DNA from: Thermoflexales bacterium
GTDB taxonomy: Bacteria > Chloroflexota > Anaerolineae > J036 > Brachytrichaceae
Direction of reading: 5' to 3'
Assembly (NCBI GenBank): GCA_025057935.1
Contig: JANWUW010000082.1
Coordinates: 1-34,939 of the forward strand
DNA: 34,939 nucleotides
Below are positions 24,398 to 32,010 of this stretch, piece by piece. The notes under the pieces are model-generated. The model was given only the letters and a program-made list of their open reading frames with translations. It was not told the origin of the DNA and did no database searches. The position numbers and the translations under genes are program-made. The first letter of the stretch is position 1. Each line of letters opens with the position of its first letter.

Positions 24398-24427
24398 CAT
24401 GGCAGGTCGTTGCAAATCCGTGCCATG
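24398..24427 (+). promoter_or_regulatory. Operator-like inverted repeat at the sugar-operon promoter
   Basis: CATGGCA (24398-24404) and TGCCATG (24421-24427) form a perfect 7-bp inverted repeat with a 16-nt spacer. The left half precedes and the right half follows the -35 TTGCAA, a good position for a repressor. Confidence 0.4.
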
Positions 24428-24437
24428 TCGCTACACT
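24410..24437 (+). promoter_or_regulatory. Promoter of the isomerase / Gfo-Idh operon
   Basis: TTGCAA (24410-24415) and TACACT (24432-24437) are spaced 16 bp. Transcription should start near 24444, leaving a leader of about 30 nt with an AGAGGGAG Shine-Dalgarno before the ATG at 24474, unlike the leaderless genes nearby. Confidence 0.55.
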
Positions 24438-24473
24438 GCAATTGATTCCTAATCTCCCAGAGGGAGTGACATC

Positions 24474-25475
24474 ATGGCACGACCGGTCACGCTTTTCACT
24501 GGTCAATGGGCAGACCTGCCCTTTGAGACAATCGTGGCGAAAGCCAAAGCGTTTGGCTACGACGGTGTCGAGCTTGCCTGCTGGGGCGACCACTTCGACG
24601 TCGAGAAAGCGCTCAGCGATGACGGCTATGTGCGCCGGCAGCGCGATGTGCTCGAGAAACACGGCATGCAGTGCTTCGCGATCAGCAACCACCTCGTTGG
24701 TCAAGCCGTGTGCGATCGCATTGACGAGCGCCACAAAGCCATCTTGCCGCCCCGCGTGTGGGGCGATGGAAAGCCCGAGGGCGTGAACGAGCGCGCTGCC
24801 GAGGAGATGAAAAACACGGCGCGGGCTGCAAAGCTCTTCGGCGTCACTGTGGTCAACGGGTTCACCGGCAGCAGCATCTGGCACTACGTCTACTCTTTCC
24901 CGCCTGTGTCCCCAGCGACGATCGACGCTGGCTTTGCCGACTTCGCAGCCCGTTGGAAGCCCATCCTCGACGTGTTCCACGAGAACGGCGTGCGCTTTGC
25001 GCTGGAAGTACACCCAACCGAGATCGCGTTCGACATCGCAAGCGCAGAGCGCGCGTTAGAGGCTATCGGCGGTCACCCCGCCTTTGGCTTCAACTACGAC
25101 CCCAGCCACTTCGGATATCAGGGCGTGGACTACGTGGGCTTCATCCGCAAGTTCCGCAACCGCATCTTCCACGTGCACATGAAGGACGTGTGGTGGAGCG
25201 ACGTGCCGACACAAGCCGGCGTGTTCGGCGGGCATACCGCCTTCGGAGACGCGCGCCGCTACTGGGACTTCCGCAGCGTTGGGCGCGGCAAGATCAACTT
25301 CGACGCGATCATCCGCGCGTTGAACGAGATCGGCTACGATGGACCGCTCTCGGTCGAGTGGGAGGACCCGGGCATGGATCGTGAGCATGGCGCGACCGAG
25401 AGCTGCGCCAATGTGCGCCGCTACGACTTCAAACCCAGTGCTCGTGCCTTTGACGCTGCCTTTGAACGCAAGTGA
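24474..25475 (+). CDS. Sugar phosphate isomerase/epimerase, xylose-isomerase-like TIM barrel
   Basis: A 333-residue TIM-barrel protein of the AP-endonuclease-2/xylose-isomerase-like superfamily, found in myo-inositol, hydroxypyruvate and keto-sugar metabolism. Likely metal ligands lie in [33 protein letters not shown] and SVEWEDPG, and the barrel start [34 protein letters not shown] is typical. A clear AGAGGGAG Shine-Dalgarno precedes the ATG. It is followed 28 bp later by a Gfo/Idh/MocA dehydrogenase, a common partnership in sugar or polyol catabolism. The sugar acted on is not evident from sequence. Confidence 0.9.
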   Translation: MARPVTLFTGQWADLPFETIVAKAKAFGYDGVELACWGDHFDVEKALSDDGYVRRQRDVLEKHGMQCFAISNHLVGQAVCDRIDERHKAILPPRVWGDGKPEGVNERAAEEMKNTARAAKLFGVTVVNGFTGSSIWHYVYSFPPVSPATIDAGFADFAARWKPILDVFHENGVRFALEVHPTEIAFDIASAERALEAIGGHPAFGFNYDPSHFGYQGVDYVGFIRKFRNRIFHVHMKDVWWSDVPTQAGVFGGHTAFGDARRYWDFRSVGRGKINFDAIIRALNEIGYDGPLSVEWEDPGMDREHGATESCANVRRYDFKPSARAFDAAFERK

Positions 25476-25503
25476 CGAGAACCCCGCGCAAGGAGCAAAA
25501 GCC

Positions 25504-26694
25504 ATGCCAGAAGAAGTCGGTTTCATCACCATGGCTGGCCCTAAGGCGGAGCGCGAAGCGCCCACCTTGGGAGTTGGAATCCTCGGCTACGCCTTCATGG
25601 GCAAGGCGCATAGCAACGCGCTAAAGAAGCTGCCTTACATGATGTACCCGCCTGTCGCCGTCCCAAAGCTTGTCGCCATCGCTGGGCGCAACGCCGACGC
25701 TGTGCGCGAAGCAGCTAAACGCTACGGCTACCAGAAGGCATACACCGATTGGCGGCAGCTCATTGACGATCCCGAGGTGCAGGTGTTCGACAACAGCGGA
25801 CCAAACAACATCCACGCCGAGCCGAACATCGCTGCCGCTAAAGCCGGCAAGCACGTGATCAGCGAAAAACCGCTCGGGCGCAACGCGGAAGAGAGTTGGG
25901 AGATGTGGCAAGCCGCCAAGGCGGCTGGCATCAAGCACATGGTCGCGTTCAACTATCGCTTCGTGCCTGCCGTGCGCTTGGCGCGCGAGCTCATCGAAGC
26001 CGGCAAGCTAGGGCGCATCTACCACTTCCGCGCGGTGTATCTCCAAGAGTGGATCGCTGACGAGAACTTCCCCATGGTGTGGCGCCTTGACCAGAGCATC
26101 GCTGGCAGCGGCGCGCTGGGCGACCTCGGCTCACACATCATTGACCTAGCGCGCTTTCTCGTCGGCGAGCCGAAAAGCGTGATGGCTTTGACTAAGACGT
26201 TCATCACCGAGCGCAACGCTGACGGGCGGCGCGAAAAGGTGACGGTGGATGATGCATTCGTCGCGCTGGTCGAATTTGAAAACGGCGCCATCGGCACCCT
26301 CGAAGCCACACGCTTCGCGCCAGGTCGCAAGAACTACAACAGCTTCGAGATCAACGCCGAGAAGGGGAGTCTGCGCTTTAATCTCGAGAACTTGAATTAT
26401 CTCGAAGTGTTCATGCGCGATCAACCGCGCGAGATTCAAGGCTTCACCCAGGTGCTGGTGAGCGAGAGCTACCATCCTTTCTGGAAGTATTGGTGGCCGC
26501 AAGGACACATCATCGGCTGGGAGCACACTTTTGTGCACGAGTTCCACCACTTCTTCGATGCGATCGTGAACAACAAGGACGTGCGTCCCTACGGCGCTGA
26601 CTTTGAAGACGGCTACCGCAATGCAGTGATCTGCGACGCTATCCTGCAGAGCGCGCGCGAGCGCCGCCAAGTGGACATCCGCTACCAAGCCTGA
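25504..26694 (+). CDS. Gfo/Idh/MocA-family oxidoreductase
   Basis: A 396-residue NAD(P)-dependent sugar or inositol dehydrogenase. The Rossmann start LGVGILGYAFMGKAHSNALKK follows about 20 extra residues; the catalytic EKPL motif is present (121-124) and the C-terminal domain has GSGALGDLGSHIIDLARFLVGEP, the family's D...H pair. The real start is ATG 25504 with an AAGGAG Shine-Dalgarno; the open frame runs further upstream inside the preceding gene in another frame. It ends before a strong terminator at 26720, so the TIM-barrel gene and this gene form a two-gene operon. The substrate is unknown. Confidence 0.93.
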   Translation: MPEEVGFITMAGPKAEREAPTLGVGILGYAFMGKAHSNALKKLPYMMYPPVAVPKLVAIAGRNADAVREAAKRYGYQKAYTDWRQLIDDPEVQVFDNSGPNNIHAEPNIAAAKAGKHVISEKPLGRNAEESWEMWQAAKAAGIKHMVAFNYRFVPAVRLARELIEAGKLGRIYHFRAVYLQEWIADENFPMVWRLDQSIAGSGALGDLGSHIIDLARFLVGEPKSVMALTKTFITERNADGRREKVTVDDAFVALVEFENGAIGTLEATRFAPGRKNYNSFEINAEKGSLRFNLENLNYLEVFMRDQPREIQGFTQVLVSESYHPFWKYWWPQGHIIGWEHTFVHEFHHFFDAIVNNKDVRPYGADFEDGYRNAVICDAILQSARERRQVDIRYQA

Positions 26695-26719
26695 AGCCGA
26701 CGCTGCGCAATGCCAAAAC

Positions 26720-26760
26720 GCAACCGCCGAGCACACTGCGCTCGGCGGTTGCTTCTTTTT
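26720..26760 (+). terminator. Intrinsic terminator of the isomerase / Gfo-Idh operon
   Basis: GCAACCGCCGAGC and GCTCGGCGGTTGC make a perfect 13-bp stem with a 7-nt loop, followed by TTCTTTTT. It begins 25 bp past the Gfo/Idh stop. On the minus strand a weaker CGTTTT follows, so it may also serve the convergent gene. Confidence 0.9.
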
Positions 26761-26778
26761 ACAGGTCGAGGCGCGCAG

Positions 26779-28431
26779 CTAGCCCACTTTGACGTCGCCG
26801 CACAGATGCACCTTGATGCCCATGCCGGCAAACATGGCGGCTTTGGCAGCGAGGGCTTTATCGGCGCTCCTCGCATCGGGCGCATAGGCGACTTGAATAT
26901 GGTTCGATTTGTGTCGAGCCATCATCTGGTTGCGGGTCACGCCGTGCAGCACTGCGTGCATGATGGGCCATTGCGGTGTGGTCATTTGCCAGCGGCGTTC
27001 CGTCTCCTCGCGCGGCAACTCCACCACCGTCGCGCGCCCGATGTCGGCATGAAGCTCGCCGTTTTCGATGAACACGCGGCTCCACACGATCTCGCCTGGC
27101 TTGCTAACGCCCTTCAAGGTGCCGCCGCCGAGGCGGAAGTACATGGGCGGCTGGCGCTCGCTCACTGCACCTGCGTAGCCGCCGATGAAGTGCGAGGGCG
27201 GCGCAGCGCCGCTGATCTCGAACACCCACACAAAGGCGTCAAGTTTGTCATCTTTGTAGTGCTCGCCGTAGCGCAGGTCGTGCAGAGTGGTGGCGGGGTC
27301 AAACCCCATCGCCGTCCACACCCAGTTGGTCACCAGCGCATCTACGGCTGCGCCCTCGTCCACTTCGTTGAAGTGCGGCAGCGGGCGCCCCGGATACAGC
27401 TCTTCGCGCGTGCCACGGCGATACACAGGCGGGCGCTCAGCGTTGTTGAGCAGCCCCTCAGCGAGGTCGCTCGCAGGCGTCATGTCCTTCAAGCCCTGCT
27501 GATACTGAATGCCGATGGCGTCGCAGGAGAAATCCGCTGCTATGCGCACTGCAGCGATATACATCTTGAGCTGCTCACGAATTTGCCAGTCGGTGAGCTC
27601 AGTGGCTTCGTCAGTGCCGGTCTTGAAGGTCATGCCGCGCTCCTCGAGCCAGCGACGAGCCGCATCCGCTTCTTCATCGCTCACGTTGCGCATCTCGGCG
27701 ACTAAGGCGCTTTGGCTAAGGCGCTCTTTGTAAATGCCTGTAGGGTTGAGCAACTCGTCGTCAATGATGGCGTTGTACATGCCCATGCAGCCTTCGTCGA
27801 ACACGCCAATGATCGCCTTGCGGCGCTTGAGGTACTCCGCCAGCGCCAGCCCGAGCTTACGCTCCGCTGCGGGCAGGCGCTCGAGGTTAAGCGGGCGTAC
27901 GTGGCTCGTGTCGTGCTTGATGCGCCCCGTGCGCACCCACTGACGAATGCCTTTGCGGAAGAAGTCGTCTTCGAAAGTCTCGCTCCAGATCGTGCTGTAT
28001 TTCACGCCCATCTTGGTGAGGCTGCCGTTCAGATTGAGCATCCCCACCAAGCCGGGCCACTGCCCGCTCCAGTTAGCGACGGTGAGGATGGGACCGCGAT
28101 GATCGCGCAAGCCGGGCAGGATGTGATAGCTGTACTGCCACACCGCTTCGGCGACGATGAGCGGTGCATCAGGCGGGATGTTCGCAAACACATCCATACC
28201 CATGCGCTGGTTCCAGATGAAGCCATGCTTGAGCTCTGGGTCGTATGAATGCGCACGGATCACCTTGATGCCCTCTTTGGCAAACGCAGCGATCACGCGC
28301 TGCTCCATCTCCTCTTGCGCAGGCCAGCACACTTGATTTGCAGAGAGACGCAGGTCGCCATTTGCGATGAGGTAGGCTGTGTTCGGCTTCGCAGTCTTTG
28401 GTTTGGGAACCTTGGGAATGGCGTACGGCAT
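26779..28431 (-). CDS. L-fucose/L-arabinose isomerase-family protein
   Basis: A 551-residue protein of the L-fucose/L-arabinose isomerase superfamily, cytoplasmic aldose-ketose isomerases that use a divalent metal. Family-like segments include APLIVAEAVWQYSYHI, PILTVANWSGQWPGLVGML, GVFDEGCMGMYNAI (acidic metal-ligand region) and the SCDAIGIQYQQGLKDMTPASDLAEGLLN segment. The start is ATG 28431 (MPYAIPKV) with an AAGGAG Shine-Dalgarno; the frame is open further upstream, overlapping the MgtC gene. It lies 13 bp after that gene and converges on the other sugar genes. Which sugar it isomerises is not shown, and some relatives may not be isomerases. Confidence 0.85.
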   Translation of the reverse strand: MPYAIPKVPKPKTAKPNTAYLIANGDLRLSANQVCWPAQEEMEQRVIAAFAKEGIKVIRAHSYDPELKHGFIWNQRMGMDVFANIPPDAPLIVAEAVWQYSYHILPGLRDHRGPILTVANWSGQWPGLVGMLNLNGSLTKMGVKYSTIWSETFEDDFFRKGIRQWVRTGRIKHDTSHVRPLNLERLPAAERKLGLALAEYLKRRKAIIGVFDEGCMGMYNAIIDDELLNPTGIYKERLSQSALVAEMRNVSDEEADAARRWLEERGMTFKTGTDEATELTDWQIREQLKMYIAAVRIAADFSCDAIGIQYQQGLKDMTPASDLAEGLLNNAERPPVYRRGTREELYPGRPLPHFNEVDEGAAVDALVTNWVWTAMGFDPATTLHDLRYGEHYKDDKLDAFVWVFEISGAAPPSHFIGGYAGAVSERQPPMYFRLGGGTLKGVSKPGEIVWSRVFIENGELHADIGRATVVELPREETERRWQMTTPQWPIMHAVLHGVTRNQMMARHKSNHIQVAYAPDARSADKALAAKAAMFAGMGIKVHLCGDVKVG

Positions 28432-28444
28432 ACGAACGAACTCC

Positions 28445-28918
28445 TTAAGGATATGGAACTCCTTCCGTGGTTTCGGCTTTGGGCACTGGGCGCAGCCGCT
28501 CGCCCAGCGGCGCAAGCACTGCAAGCACGACAACAACGAGCAGCGCCGTAAGCGCGGCGATCACGTAGAGCGCTGCACCACATGCCATGCCGATCGCTGC
28601 GCTCGCCCAGATGCTGGCAGCAGTGGTCAGCCCATGCATGTGATAGCGATCGCGCCGCTGCAAAATGGCGCCGGCGCCGAGGAAGCCAATGCCGCTCACG
28701 ACCTGCGCGGCAACACGAGCTGTGTCGCTGCCAGGGAAAGCGTAGAACGAGAGCGCTGTGAACAGCGCCGCGCCAAGCCCGACCAGCATATGCGTGCGCA
28801 GACCAGCGGCATGTCCGTGGCGTTCGCGTTCGACGCCGATCAACGCACACAAGACAGCACCCGCAAGCACACGGAGAAATAGGCCTAGCTGCGCCTCGAG
28901 CGTAAGCGGCATGATCAT
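28445..28918 (-). CDS. MgtC/SapB-family membrane protein
   Basis: A 157-residue protein of the MgtC/SapB/YhiD family. It shows VLAGAVLCALIGVERERHGHAAGLRTHMLVGLGAALFTALS, the family's signature helix-loop-helix with the RE and GLRT residues, and four or five membrane spans in total (VSGIGFLGAGAIL, GLTTAASIWASAAIGMACGAALYVIAAL, VVVVLAVLAPL). MgtC proteins affect magnesium homeostasis and can inhibit F-type ATP synthase; the bacterial role here is unknown. I start at ATG 28918 (MIMPLTLEAQ), because a TATAAA box with a -35 sits 9 nt upstream; ATG 28987 is open but precedes the promoter. It is 13 bp upstream of the isomerase gene. Confidence 0.88.
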   Translation of the reverse strand: MIMPLTLEAQLGLFLRVLAGAVLCALIGVERERHGHAAGLRTHMLVGLGAALFTALSFYAFPGSDTARVAAQVVSGIGFLGAGAILQRRDRYHMHGLTTAASIWASAAIGMACGAALYVIAALTALLVVVVLAVLAPLGERLRPVPKAETTEGVPYP

Positions 28919-28927
28919 CAACTGCGT

Positions 28928-28956
28928 TTTATAGCCCTGCTGCGCCAAATCAGCAA
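28928..28956 (-). promoter_or_regulatory. Promoter, leaderless start of the MgtC-isomerase unit
   Basis: TTGCTG (28951-28956) and TATAAA (28928-28933) on the minus strand are spaced 17 bp; the -10 ends 9 nt before ATG 28918. Confidence 0.65.
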
Positions 28957-29081
28957 GGCGGGACGTGGCTAACAAAGCAGTTGGCACATCGTCACCCCGC
29001 CCCCTTGGAATCCGTTCTAGTAGGGCTGCGATCGACGATCGGTGAGCTACTCCTGCGGAGCACGTAGGACAGCATCTGTGC

Positions 29082-30053
29082 TCAACTCGGCTCGTGCCCC
29101 AGGTCTGCCGGCAACTCTGGGAGCAGTTCTAGGCGACCTCGGTACACGACAACCTCACCCTGCGCCCAGAGCGTGTCGCCAATCAGCAGTGTCTGTGAGA
29201 AGGGCAATTGAACCCACAGGTCGTCGAATACGACGACGTCGAGCGTGTGGCGTGCGTCATCCTCCAGCATGATGCGCATCCCAGCGCTGAAGGGGCGCAG
29301 CTCGGCGACCTGTGCGCGCACGCTGACCCAGCGACCTACCTGCTCGCGTGTGATGTCGTCGAGCCCAAAAAGCGCCTTGCGAGGCGGAGCAACGACTTTG
29401 ACATCGTCAGCGTTGCGCGCGAGCAGTTGCTTGGCGTCGCGGTATTCGCCGACGCCGCCGCTCACTTCGATCCACTCGCCCAAACGCACGAGGGGCGGCT
29501 CACCCCAAGGCGCAGGGCGCAGCGGGAACACCACGTCGGCGGCAACGTCACCGTCGCGCAAAGTGAAGATGCGCAGACCGGCTACATCGCGCACGCGGCG
29601 CACCTGTCCGCGCACGCGGACATGCTCGCCCAGCGCGGCGCGCGGAAGCTCTGCAAGAAACGTCTCTCGCGGTGACGAGCGTTCAATGCGCAGCAGCTCC
29701 GGAGCTGCGAGGATCAGCATCGCATCGTCTTCGCGCACGCGCAGCGTGCCTTCCACGTAAACACGATCCCCTGGCGCTGGAATGCGCCTCGCGCGCTGCA
29801 GTGCACTTGCGACCTGCCGATACGCCACTACGCGCACTTCGCCGCTTTCGTCGCGCAGGCGGAACGAGAGATAACCTTCTTCGACTTTCGGATGCGCTGG
29901 GATCGCGCCGCGCAGCCCAACAAAGGCGAAGTTCATCGCCGGTTGGACTGCGTCAGCGGTGATCACCGGGCGTGCGCTCAGCCGCGACGCCAACACCAAC
30001 GCAGACGTGCTGCTGATCGCGAGAAACAGCACCAGCAGCTTGATCAGCCGCAT
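29082..30053 (-). CDS. Exported protein with tandem OB-fold-like domains
   Basis: A 323-residue protein with an N-terminal signal or anchor (LIKLLVLFLAISSTSALVLA, 3-22). Three repeats with OB-fold-like beta patterns follow at about 40-115 (YLSFRLRDESGEVRVVAYRQ and GDRVYVEGTLRVREDDAMLIL), 135-215 (LGEHVRVRGQVRRVRDVAGLRIFTLRDGDVAADVVF) and 240-315 (VGRWVSVRAQVAELRPFSAGMRIMLEDDARHTLDVVVFDDL). Such folds bind nucleic acids or sugars, but the extracytoplasmic location argues against a standard nucleic-acid role. It starts 12 bp after the Trm112-like gene and is probably co-transcribed with it. I do not know its function. Confidence 0.8.
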   Translation of the reverse strand: MRLIKLLVLFLAISSTSALVLASRLSARPVITADAVQPAMNFAFVGLRGAIPAHPKVEEGYLSFRLRDESGEVRVVAYRQVASALQRARRIPAPGDRVYVEGTLRVREDDAMLILAAPELLRIERSSPRETFLAELPRAALGEHVRVRGQVRRVRDVAGLRIFTLRDGDVAADVVFPLRPAPWGEPPLVRLGEWIEVSGGVGEYRDAKQLLARNADDVKVVAPPRKALFGLDDITREQVGRWVSVRAQVAELRPFSAGMRIMLEDDARHTLDVVVFDDLWVQLPFSQTLLIGDTLWAQGEVVVYRGRLELLPELPADLGHEPS

Positions 30054-30065
30054 GTCTCGCTTGGG

Positions 30066-30311
30066 CTAATCCGCAGGCGGAGGAACAGGCAAGTCCTCAG
30101 GCTTGACGTGCATCCACCTCTCGCCCTCATCGATCAGCATGACGGGGATCCCATCTTTGATGGGGTACTTGCGCCTGCATTGCTCGCAGATCAACCAGTA
30201 CTCTTTGTAGAACGTGAGGCGCCCGGGGTCATCACCAGGCTGGCGGGTGCTGCTGCTGACGCAATAGGGGCATCGGAGGATCTCAAGTAGCTCTGCGCTG
30301 ATTGCAGCCAT
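30066..30311 (-). CDS. Trm112-like zinc-ribbon protein
   Basis: An 81-residue protein of the Trm112/YcaR type. Two cysteine pairs (CPYC, about 14-17; CEQC, about 42-45) form a likely zinc ribbon, and LLEILRCPYC with RRKYPIKDGIPVMLIDEG is the family's signature. Eukaryotic and archaeal Trm112 activates methyltransferases of tRNA, rRNA and release factors; the bacterial role is less certain. The start is ATG 30311, 7 nt after a TAAACT box; the longer open frame starting further upstream would include that box. It is 12 bp upstream of the OB-fold gene. Confidence 0.88.
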   Translation of the reverse strand: MAAISAELLEILRCPYCVSSSTRQPGDDPGRLTFYKEYWLICEQCRRKYPIKDGIPVMLIDEGERWMHVKPEDLPVPPPAD

Positions 30312-30318
30312 GTGCAAA

Positions 30319-30324
30319 AGTTTA
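30319..30324 (-). promoter_or_regulatory. -10 box, leaderless start of the Trm112-like gene
   Basis: TAAACT on the minus strand ends 7 nt before ATG 30311. The Uma2 stop codon TAA (30322-30324) forms the first half of this box. Confidence 0.55.
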
Positions 30325-30987
30325 ACGTAGTTGCTGAACGAAGGCAGCATGCGCTGCGCTGCGCAGACCTTCGTTCAGCCGCGTCAACATTGCGGCGAGA
30401 TCGCGCCGAAGGAGCGCAGGCACGTCGAGCCACAGGCCGGGGAACACCTCGCTGCGCAGCACGCCTTCGGCGTCGGGCTCGAGCGCTCGGTATCCCGTCG
30501 GCGTCAGCGTCCACCAGCTAAACGCGGCTTCGCTTACTTGCCACACAGCGTATTCCTGCACGCCGGCACTCTCGTACACGCTGCGCTTGACGCCGAGGTC
30601 GCGCTCAGCTGTGCTCACCGCGACTTCGATGACCAGCTCTGGGGCGCCTGCCAAAAAGCCTTCGCCGTCGATGTGCGCGCGCCCCGTGCGCAGCATGAGC
30701 ACAAGGTCAGGCTGGAGCTCGTTGTGCTCGTCAACCCGATAGGAGATGTTGTCCAGCGCTAGGGCGTCGGGGGTGTGAGCAGCATACACGCCGAGCCAGG
30801 TGGCAAGCAGCAGATGCGTCTGAGCATGCTCCAGCTTGAGCACTTTAGCGAGCGGCGGCACGTGGACGACGCCATGAATAAGCTCAGCTTTGAGCCTCGG
30901 CGCTGCAGCGTGTCGGCGCTCAAATTCGTCGCGCGAGAGAGGCTCGCCGGGAACAAGAGGCGGAACGAGCGCTTCGCCAGATGCCAT
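30322..30987 (-). CDS. Uma2-family protein (PD-(D/E)XK nuclease-like fold)
   Basis: A 221-residue member of the Uma2 family, which is common in Chloroflexi and cyanobacteria and has a restriction-endonuclease-like fold of unknown role. RLKAELIHGVVHVPPLA, DNISYRVDEHNELQPDLVLML and GAPELVIEVAVSTAERDLGVKRSVYESAGVQEYAVW contain the family's E, PD and E-x-V/K active-site pattern. I start at ATG 30987 (MASGEALVPPL), since a TACTAT box lies 10 nt upstream; a longer frame continues to 31146 but runs across the cdsA promoter. No antitoxin-like neighbour is present. Confidence 0.85.
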   Translation of the reverse strand: MASGEALVPPLVPGEPLSRDEFERRHAAAPRLKAELIHGVVHVPPLAKVLKLEHAQTHLLLATWLGVYAAHTPDALALDNISYRVDEHNELQPDLVLMLRTGRAHIDGEGFLAGAPELVIEVAVSTAERDLGVKRSVYESAGVQEYAVWQVSEAAFSWWTLTPTGYRALEPDAEGVLRSEVFPGLWLDVPALLRRDLAAMLTRLNEGLRSAAHAAFVQQLR

Positions 30988-30997
30988 GAGTGGCTCG

Positions 30998-31003
30998 ATA
31001 GTA
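30998..31003 (-). promoter_or_regulatory. -10 box, leaderless start of the Uma2-family gene
   Basis: TACTAT on the minus strand ends 10 nt before ATG 30987. No good -35 is seen. Confidence 0.45.
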
Positions 31004-31062
31004 ACATGAACCAAACCGCAGCGTGCCGCATACGTCCCGGCACGTGGGCGCTGCACCACTGC

Positions 31063-31068
31063 TATCAT
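31063..31068 (+). promoter_or_regulatory. -10 box, leaderless start of cdsA
   Basis: TATCAT ends 10 nt before the ATG at 31079. The in-frame ATG at 31067 overlaps the box, so it is unlikely to be the start. Confidence 0.5.
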
Positions 31069-31078
31069 GCGCAAAGCC

Positions 31079-31888
31079 ATGCAGATGACAGCCCGCGCGC
31101 TGCGCCTCAACGACGTTGTGCTGCGCTTAATCAGCGGCATCTTCATCGTGGCTCTGGTGTTGGGGTCAGGCTGGTTGAACTTGTGGGTTTTCGCAGCCGT
31201 GGTCGCCGTGGCGCTCGTGCTGGCGGGGTGGGAGCTTGGGCGGCTGCTGGTTCAAGCGGGGTATGCGGCCTCGCCGAGTGTGATCTTCTCGGCGGGATTT
31301 GCAGCAGCGCTCAGCCTCTACTTAAGCGCCCCATGGAACACACTGTGCCTCTCCGTGTTGTTGCTTGCCTCGCTGGCTTGGCAATTGCGCCGTTGGCGGC
31401 GGCGCACCGTGGGTGACTGGGCAGTGAGTTTTGCAGGTGGCTTCTACCTCGGTTGGACAGGCGGACACCTTGTGTTGGTACGACTGGGCGAACAAGGGTG
31501 GTCGTGGCTGCTGCTCACGTTGATCTCCGTATGGCTCTCAGACAGCGCGGCGTATGTCTTCGGGCACTTGCTTGGTCGCCATAAGCTCGCTCCGCACATC
31601 AGCCCAGGCAAGACGTGGGAGGGGTATGTCAGTGGCGCTATCGCCGGGCTGTTGGGCGGCGCGGCGATGGGCATGCTCACGCCGATCGGATTGCCACTGG
31701 GGCTGGTCACAGGAGGGCTAATCGGCACGTTGAGCGTGCTGGGCGACCTCATCGAGTCCATGATCAAGCGGCTGGCACACGCGAAAGACTCAGGCCACCT
31801 CATCCCTGGACACGGCGGCGTGCTCGATCGCCTCGATTCGTTGCTTTGGGCAGGGGTGATCGCATACTACGCGCGCGTGCTTCTGTGA
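31079..31888 (+). CDS. cdsA: Phosphatidate cytidylyltransferase
   Basis: CdsA makes CDP-diacylglycerol from CTP and phosphatidic acid, the branch point of membrane phospholipid synthesis. The 269-residue protein is largely hydrophobic with about seven to eight membrane spans and carries the CDS signature near its C-terminus: SVLGDLIESMIKRLAHAKDSGHLIPGHGGVLDRLDS, with the conserved KD, PGHGG and DR residues. The upstream SDSAAYVFGHLLGRHKLAPHISPGKTWEG segment is also conserved. I start at ATG 31079; ATG 31085 is an alternative and ATG 31067 is inside the -10 box. The function is confident. Confidence 0.95.
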   Translation: MQMTARALRLNDVVLRLISGIFIVALVLGSGWLNLWVFAAVVAVALVLAGWELGRLLVQAGYAASPSVIFSAGFAAALSLYLSAPWNTLCLSVLLLASLAWQLRRWRRRTVGDWAVSFAGGFYLGWTGGHLVLVRLGEQGWSWLLLTLISVWLSDSAAYVFGHLLGRHKLAPHISPGKTWEGYVSGAIAGLLGGAAMGMLTPIGLPLGLVTGGLIGTLSVLGDLIESMIKRLAHAKDSGHLIPGHGGVLDRLDSLLWAGVIAYYARVLL

Positions 31889-31948
31889 AGCAGTTAGCTG
31901 GCGCGCTGGTCACAACCACACGCGCGCTGCTCTTGGTCTAGACGAGCT

Positions 31949-31976
31949 GGTTGCGCTTTTTTGACCCTCGAGTACA
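31949..31976 (+). promoter_or_regulatory. Promoter of the secreted thioredoxin-like gene
   Basis: TTGCGC (31949-31954) and TACACT (31971-31976) are spaced 16 bp. Transcription would begin about 28 nt before the ATG at 32011, which has a GGGAGGA Shine-Dalgarno. Confidence 0.5.
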
Positions 31977-32010
31977 CTCGCCTGCACCAACTGAGTGCGG
32001 GAGGATACTC

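Noticed and set aside
26710-27705. Long plus-strand open frame opposite the isomerase-family gene
   Set aside because: No recognisable domain, and it lies fully antisense to a protein with clear family motifs.
28919-29081. 163-bp gap between the MgtC gene and the OB-fold gene
   Set aside because: Apart from the MgtC promoter I see no gene or strong structure; short hairpins near 29050 are too small to call.
30988-31146. N-terminal extension of the Uma2-family protein
   Set aside because: The frame is open to 31146, but that part is basic and unconserved in look, and it crosses both the cdsA start and the Uma2 promoter; the ATG at 30987 is favoured.
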